DNA of 64,000 nucleotides, taken from Microbacterium sp. 70-16 (lineage in GTDB: Bacteria; Actinomycetota; Actinomycetes; Actinomycetales; Microbacteriaceae). Below, piece after piece: positions 60,353-64,000 of the stretch. The stretch is from contig NZ_MKTQ01000028.1 of NCBI RefSeq assembly GCF_001898315.1, positions 60,832 to 124,831 of the forward strand, written 5' to 3'. Within the stretch, counting starts at the first letter, position 1; every line of letters starts with the position of its first letter. The notes beneath the pieces are model-generated. The model worked only from the letters and a program-made list of their open reading frames with translations. It did not search any database and was not told the DNA's origin. The position numbers were made by a program, and so were the translations under genes.

Positions 60353-61038
60353 CGCCGCTCATCCCCGCTCTGGCCGTACACGTTCTGGTACCGGTTGTAG
60401 AGGGCGTCGATCGCGTCTTGCGGGATCGGGATGAGCTCCCCCGCCTGGCGCGCGAGATGCACGGTGCGGGCGACGTCTTCGCACATGACGGCTGCCTTGA
60501 CGGCATCCTTCGCCGTGACGCCGATCGTGAACGGCCCGTGGTTCTGCATCAGCACGGCGCGCGAGCGGTGCCCACGCAGCGTCTCGACGATGCCGCGGCC
60601 GATCGAGTCGTCGCCGATGATCGCGAACGGGCCGACCGGGATGGGCCCGCCGAACTCGTCGGCCATCGCCGTGATGACGCACGGGATCTCTTCGCCACGC
60701 GCGGCCCACGCGACGGCGTAGTCGGAGTGCGTGTGCACGACGCCGCCGACCTCGGGCATATTCCGGTAGACGTACGCGTGTGCGGCCGTGTCGCTCGAGG
60801 GGCTGCGGTCGCTGCCGGGCGTGCCGGGGATCACGTTGCCGTCGAGGTCGCAGAGGATCATGTTCGCCGGGGTCAGGTCATCATACGAGACGCCCGACGG
60901 CTTGATGACGAACAGGTCCGTGCCGGGCACGCGACCCGAGACGTTGCCGCCCGTCCAGACGACGAGTCCGTACCGCACGAGTTCGCCGTGTAGCGCCGCG
61001 ACCTCGGATCGGACGGTGTCGATCGCCTGCTGGGTCAT
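60349..61038 (-). CDS. araD: L-ribulose-5-phosphate 4-epimerase
   Basis: The 229-aa class II aldolase-family enzyme has the zinc site in VHTHSDYAVAWAA (His-X-His) and QNHGPFTIG (third His), the catalytic GNVSGR loop (about 30-35) and the phosphate-binding IKPSGV segment. It converts L-ribulose 5-phosphate to D-xylulose 5-phosphate, feeding the pentose phosphate pathway. AAGGAGGAG before ATG 61038 excludes the longer frame from 61155. It is the first gene of the operon, with the lacI-type regulator read divergently. Confidence 0.94.
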   Translation of the reverse strand: MTQQAIDTVRSEVAALHGELVRYGLVVWTGGNVSGRVPGTDLFVIKPSGVSYDDLTPANMILCDLDGNVIPGTPGSDRSPSSDTAAHAYVYRNMPEVGGVVHTHSDYAVAWAARGEEIPCVITAMADEFGGPIPVGPFAIIGDDSIGRGIVETLRGHRSRAVLMQNHGPFTIGVTAKDAVKAAVMCEDVARTVHLARQAGELIPIPQDAIDALYNRYQNVYGQSGDERR

Positions 61039-61110
61039 GACCCGTCTCCTCCTTGAGAATTCCGGTTCGAGGGCGAGACTCTCTGTGCGACCCCTCGCCA
61101 CCACGATAGA

Positions 61111-61170
61111 AATGTTAGCGCTCACAATTTGGAGTCGCAAGCCGTTCGCCGACACATCGCAGAGCGCTAA
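61111..61170. promoter_or_regulatory. LacI-type operators between araD and the regulator
   Basis: TGTTAGCGCTCACA (61113-61126) is an almost perfect palindrome on AGCGCT, set in AATGTTAGCGCTCACAATTT, which resembles the symmetric lac-type operator. A second AGCGCTAA lies at 61163-61170. Both lie in the gap between divergent araD and the LacI-family gene, so they probably bind that regulator and control both sides, with release by arabinose or a derivative. Confidence 0.7.
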
Positions 61171-61221
61171 TCTCGTCTCTATGCGGTCCCTGCGGGTCGC
61201 ACCGCAAACGAAGGAGTGGCG

Positions 61222-62247
61222 ATGGACGAGCAGCCCCAGGGCCGCGCACGCCGCGGTGCGCCCGGGTCAAAGCCCAGCATCTACGACGTCGCGGTCCTCG
61301 CCGGCGTCTCACACCAGACGGTGTCGCGCGTCATCAACGGGCGGCCGAACATCAAGGCATCCACGCGCGAAAAGGTCGAGGCGGCGATGTCGGAGATCGG
61401 GTACATCCCGTCATCGATCGCGCGCGCTCTCGCGACGAACCGCTCGCGCCGCATCGGCGTCATCGTCGACAGCCCGATGGAGTTCGGCCCCGGCAGCACG
61501 ATGCGCGGCATCGAGCAGGCCGCCGTAGCGGCCGGATACTCCGTCGCCGCAGCGACCGTCGACGACGGCATGGAAGCCGCGTACGACCACCTCAAGCTGC
61601 AGGGCGTCGAGGCGCTGTGCGTGATCGCGCCGCGGTACTCGATGATCCCGATGCTGCGCGAGTTCGGCCGCGACCTGCCGACGATCCTGCTGAAGGCCGA
61701 GCCCGAGGATGACCTGCTGACGGCGGCCGTCGACCAGTACGCCGGCGCCGTGCACGCCGTCGACCACCTGCTGGAGCTCGGCCACCGCCGCATCCTGCAC
61801 CTCGCCGGCCCGACCGACTGGGCGGATGCCCGGGTGCGCGGCCGCGCGTTCTCCGACCGGCTCGGCGCCGAGGGACTGCCGCTGCTGCCCGAGCTCAGCG
61901 GCGACTGGAGCAGCGACTCGGGTTACGAAATCGGCCGCACCGCGCCCGAGTTCGACGACGTGACCGCCGTCTTCGTCGGCAACGACCAGATGGCGCTCGG
62001 GCTCATCCATGGGCTGCGCACACGAGGCATCCGGGTGCCGGAAGACATCAGCGTCGTCGGCTTCGACGATCTGCCGGATGCCCGACACTTCCTGCCGCCG
62101 CTGACGACCGTGCGGCAGGACTTCGCCGAGCTCGGTCGCGTCGCGATCCGCACCCTGCTCGCGCGCCTGGAGGGTGACCCCGACGTCGCGTCGACCATGC
62201 TCGAGCCCGAGCTGATCGTGCGCGAGTCGACCGCGCCGGCGCGGTAG
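61222..62247 (+). CDS. LacI-family regulator of the arabinose operon
   Basis: The 341-aa protein has the LacI HTH and hinge (about 18-70): SIYDVAVLAGVSHQTVSRVINGRPNIKAST, then EIGYIPSSIARALATNRSRRIGV. The periplasmic-binding-like sensor domain follows (about 75-330), with HLLELGHRRILHLAG, FVGNDQMALGLIHGL and GFDDLPDARHFLPPLTTVRQDF. AAGGAG at 61211-61216 supports ATG 61222 over GTG 61216. It is divergent from araD and flanks LacI-type palindromes, so it very likely represses the arabinose genes. Confidence 0.92.
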   Translation: MDEQPQGRARRGAPGSKPSIYDVAVLAGVSHQTVSRVINGRPNIKASTREKVEAAMSEIGYIPSSIARALATNRSRRIGVIVDSPMEFGPGSTMRGIEQAAVAAGYSVAAATVDDGMEAAYDHLKLQGVEALCVIAPRYSMIPMLREFGRDLPTILLKAEPEDDLLTAAVDQYAGAVHAVDHLLELGHRRILHLAGPTDWADARVRGRAFSDRLGAEGLPLLPELSGDWSSDSGYEIGRTAPEFDDVTAVFVGNDQMALGLIHGLRTRGIRVPEDISVVGFDDLPDARHFLPPLTTVRQDFAELGRVAIRTLLARLEGDPDVASTMLEPELIVRESTAPAR

Positions 62248-62282
62248 CCCCGCGGCGGGGCTCACGGGGCTTGCGCTCCGCG

Positions 62283-62390
62283 CCGCAATAACTCAGGACC
62301 AACGGCCCCGCACGGCGGCCGGCCGCGCGGACTTCCGCGGAACGACGCGGGCCGCCGGCCCCGCCCACGAGATCTCCTGAGTTATTGCGG
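62283..62390. repeat. 108-bp element with perfect 16-bp terminal inverted repeats
   Basis: CCGCAATAACTCAGGA (62283-62298) and TCCTGAGTTATTGCGG (62375-62390) are perfect inverted complements. Between them lies ACTTCCGCGGAACGACGCGG and then CACGAGATC, shared with the copy at 62711-62820. It has no coding capacity. It has the form of a small non-autonomous element (MITE- or REP-like), and its inner palindromes may also serve as a terminator for the LacI gene. Confidence 0.8.
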
Positions 62391-62494
62391 GTGCGTTCCG
62401 GACGGCGGTTACGGCGGGCCGTCACAATCGACGGTCGCTGCGTGACGCATGCGACACTCATCGCAGCACATATCGATGTCGAGGGGTGATCTGC

Positions 62495-62692
62495 GTGAGT
62501 GACTCGTTTGCGTCGTTCAACCAAGGGCTCTACCTGGGCGAAGCCGAACTTCGAGCACGGCAGGAACGGCTGGCTCAGGAACAATCCGACCGACCGGTAC
62601 AGGCCGAGCACTCAACGCCTCCCCCTCAGCAGAAGCGGCGCTTGTGGCGCCGTCGTGGAGACGGCAACGACGCAACCAATCCGCTCACCTGA
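62495..62692 (+). CDS. 65-aa hypothetical protein between two repeat elements
   Basis: GTG 62495 follows AGGGGTGATC; GTG 62486 is a less likely alternative. The product begins SDSFASFNQGLYLGEAELRARQERLAQEQ, a helix, then a Gln/Pro-rich stretch and the basic QKRRLWRRRGDG. It may bind nucleic acid, but no family is recognised. It is bracketed by two same-orientation repeat elements, raising the possibility that the unit moves or is domesticated together. Confidence 0.55.
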   Translation: MSDSFASFNQGLYLGEAELRARQERLAQEQSDRPVQAEHSTPPPQQKRRLWRRRGDGNDATNPLT

Positions 62693-62710
62693 GCTCCAGC
62701 GCGCTCCGCG

Positions 62711-62820
62711 CCGCAACAACTCAGGAACAGCACCCCCGCGCGGCGACGGGGCGCGCGAACTTCCGCGGAACGACGCGGGCCGTCGGCGCCGCACCCACGA
62801 GATCTCCTGAGATATTGCGG
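62711..62820. repeat. 110-bp element, second copy
   Basis: CCGCAACAACTCAGGA (62711-62726) and TCCTGAGATATTGCGG (62805-62820) are terminal inverted repeats with two mismatches. The interior shares ACTTCCGCGGAACGACGCGG and the CACGAGATC run with the copy at 62283, and GCGCTCCGCG precedes both on the left. Same orientation as that copy. Confidence 0.8.
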
Positions 62821-62859
62821 GGGCACCATTGCGGCGGCGTCGTTGCGGCGGTCGCGCGG

Positions 62860-63693
62860 TCAGGCCTGCGCGCCGGTCGCCATGGGGCGGTCGGCGTGGT
62901 TCGACCACTGGCTCCACGAGCCGGGGTACAGCGCCGCATCGAAGCCGGCGACGCGCAGCGCGAGGATCTCCTGCGCGGCGCTGACGCCCGACCCGCAGTA
63001 CACGCCGACGGTCGCGGCGCCCACACCGAGCGCGGCGAAGCGCTCGCGCAGCAGCGGTGCGTCGAGCAGGCGGCCGTCGGGCCCGAGGTTGCCTGCCGTC
63101 GGAGCGCTCAGCGCGCCGGGGATGTGCCCTGCCCGCGGATCGATCGGCTCGCTCTCGCCGCGATAGCGCTCGCCCGCCCGCGCGTCGAGCAGCACGCCGT
63201 CACGCGCGAGCGCGGCCGCCTCGTCGATCGTCAGCTGCGGCAGGCGACCGGGGTCGAGCGAGACAGAACCCGCAGCGGGGACGACGGCGTCAGTGTCGAG
63301 CGCGAGCCCGGACTGCCGCCACGCCTGAAGCCCGCCGTCGAGCACCCGGGCATCCACCCCGGCATCCGTCAGCATCCACCACCCCCGCGCGGCGCCGTAC
63401 CCGAGCCAGTCGTCGTAGACCACGACCACATCGCCGTCATCGATGCCCCACCGCCGAGCGGATGCCTGGAACGCGTCCGCGCTCGGCAGCGGATGCCGCC
63501 CGTCGGTCGGCTCGCCGTGAGCCGCAAGCTCATCGTCGAGGTCGACGAACACGGCGCCGGGGATGTGGCCGGCCAGGTACGCCGGCAGGCCGTGCGGCCC
63601 GCCGAGCTTCCACCGCACGTCGAGCACGACGGGCGGCTTCGCGCCGTGCAGGAGCGAGTCGAGTTCCACGGCGTCGATCAGGGGCGAGGTCAT
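62860..63693 (-). CDS. two-domain sulfurtransferase (rhodanese)
   Basis: The 277-aa protein has two rhodanese modules (about 5-130 and 150-270). The N-terminal one is inactive-type: VVLDVRWKLGG, AGHIPGAVFVDLDDEL. The C-terminal one carries the active-site loop with Cys in VYCGSGVSAAQ (about residue 232), a non-canonical CGSGVS. It transfers sulfane sulfur from thiosulfate or 3-mercaptopyruvate. Start ATG 63693; the frame to 63807 reads through the palindromic repeat and is rejected. Confidence 0.9.
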   Translation of the reverse strand: MTSPLIDAVELDSLLHGAKPPVVLDVRWKLGGPHGLPAYLAGHIPGAVFVDLDDELAAHGEPTDGRHPLPSADAFQASARRWGIDDGDVVVVYDDWLGYGAARGWWMLTDAGVDARVLDGGLQAWRQSGLALDTDAVVPAAGSVSLDPGRLPQLTIDEAAALARDGVLLDARAGERYRGESEPIDPRAGHIPGALSAPTAGNLGPDGRLLDAPLLRERFAALGVGAATVGVYCGSGVSAAQEILALRVAGFDAALYPGSWSQWSNHADRPMATGAQA

Positions 63694-63737
63694 GATCCGA
63701 CGGTACTCCGGCAGCCCCGTGGATGCCTCCCACCCAG

Positions 63738-63837
63738 GTTCGGGGTCGCGTGTGGTCGCTTCCGCCGCCCCGAGGCGACCACACGCGACCCCAAACACCC
63801 TGCCCACACCCCCGACGCGACCACAAGCGACCCCAAA
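63738..63837. repeat. 59-bp palindromic repeat (third copy) plus a half copy
   Basis: A complete copy at 63738-63796 has arms GTTCGGGGTCGCGTGTGGTC and GACCACACGCGACCCC ending AAAC, complementary with one mismatch over 22 bp. It is the same length as the two copies at 15801 and 15927. A lone right arm, GCGACCACAAGCGACCCC ending AAA, follows at 63817-63837. Confidence 0.8.
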
Positions 63838-63853
63838 GTCTCGCTGCGCTCGC

Positions 63854-64000
63854 TCAACGACCGGCCTCCGCCCGCGCCGGCCGCCCCCGCTTGGGCTTCT
63901 CGGTCGACAGCGCGAGCGCCATCGAATGCTCCGGATGCAGCGCGAGCCGCTGCTCGGTGTGGTCGAGCCAGCGCACTTCGGCCTCGGCCGCGAAGATCAT
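63854..64000 (-). CDS. 3' end of a probable PadR-type regulator (partial)
   Basis: Only 48 codons and the stop are in the window; the gene continues beyond 64000. The visible end reads AAEAEVRWLDHTEQRLALHPEHS and MALALSTEKPKRGRP with a basic tail. The helix followed by a basic tail fits the C-terminal domain of PadR/Vir-type regulators, but no DNA-binding domain is visible, so this is tentative. Its stop codon lies inside a GTTGAGCGAGCGCAGCG dispersed repeat (63838-63859). Confidence 0.5.
   Translation of the reverse strand: MIFAAEAEVRWLDHTEQRLALHPEHSMALALSTEKPKRGRPARAEAGR

Overview
The window is high-GC actinobacterial chromosome, most like the family Microbacteriaceae and plausibly Microbacterium or a close relative. 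This is inferred from base composition, strong GC3 codon use, many GTG starts, and actinobacterial families (DUF222/HNH proteins, DUF2207, DUF3052, DUF4287, 531-residue isocitrate lyase). No rRNA operon or conserved phylogenetic marker is present, so the genus is an inference.

Layout. 0.1-7 kb: a HAD phosphatase, a PhnD/C/E/E-type ABC importer, an RpiR regulator and an isopenicillin-N-synthase-like oxygenase, read as one operon. 7-15.8 kb: housekeeping and hypothetical genes (GNAT, DUF3052, a frameshifted HNH gene, isocitrate lyase, DUF2207, MarR) and a candidate small RNA at about 11.02-11.13 kb. 16-18.9 kb: a DUF4287/ABC-2 exporter operon and a DUF2804 protein. 18.9-32.5 kb: a minus-strand block with three GH3 glycosidases, two GtrA-like membrane proteins, a GT2 glycosyltransferase, an AgrC/AgrA-like LytTR two-component system, a small lipoprotein and an embedded MntA-HepT toxin-antitoxin pair. 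32.8-41.2 kb: serine dehydratase, VOC protein, amylosucrase, FAD oxidoreductase with cupin, an intact DUF222/HNH protein and an SRPBCC protein. 41.2-48.5 kb: a probable defence operon of two DNA-methylase-like proteins, a T5orf172-type GIY-YIG/SF2 helicase, a MazG-like protein and a GIY-YIG/DUF2075 ATPase, with a divergent XRE regulator. 48.6-51.8 kb: a coiled-coil membrane protein, a Gfo/Idh/MocA and sugar-isomerase pair, and a pyrimidine-dimer glycosylase. 51.8-53.6 kb: a scar of small overlapping ORFs, one joined to a truncated MMPL gene, next to tRNA-Arg(ACG). 53.7-64 kb: a hypothetical protein, a DUF4956/VTC pair, an L-arabinose operon (araD, kinase, araA, aldose epimerase) under a divergent LacI regulator, a sulfurtransferase and the 3' end of a probable PadR-type regulator.

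Beneath the genes lies a second layer. At least five families of short palindromic repeats occupy intergenic gaps, and one has entered coding sequence of the sugar kinase. The word GGATGCC/GGCATCC also recurs on both strands and in all reading frames, consistent with a DNA-level mutational or recognition process.

The most system-like regions are the GIY-YIG/methylase operon (42-48 kb) and the GH3-GtrA-GT2-LytTR cluster (21-32 kb). Both are built from known families in arrangements I do not recognise as named systems.
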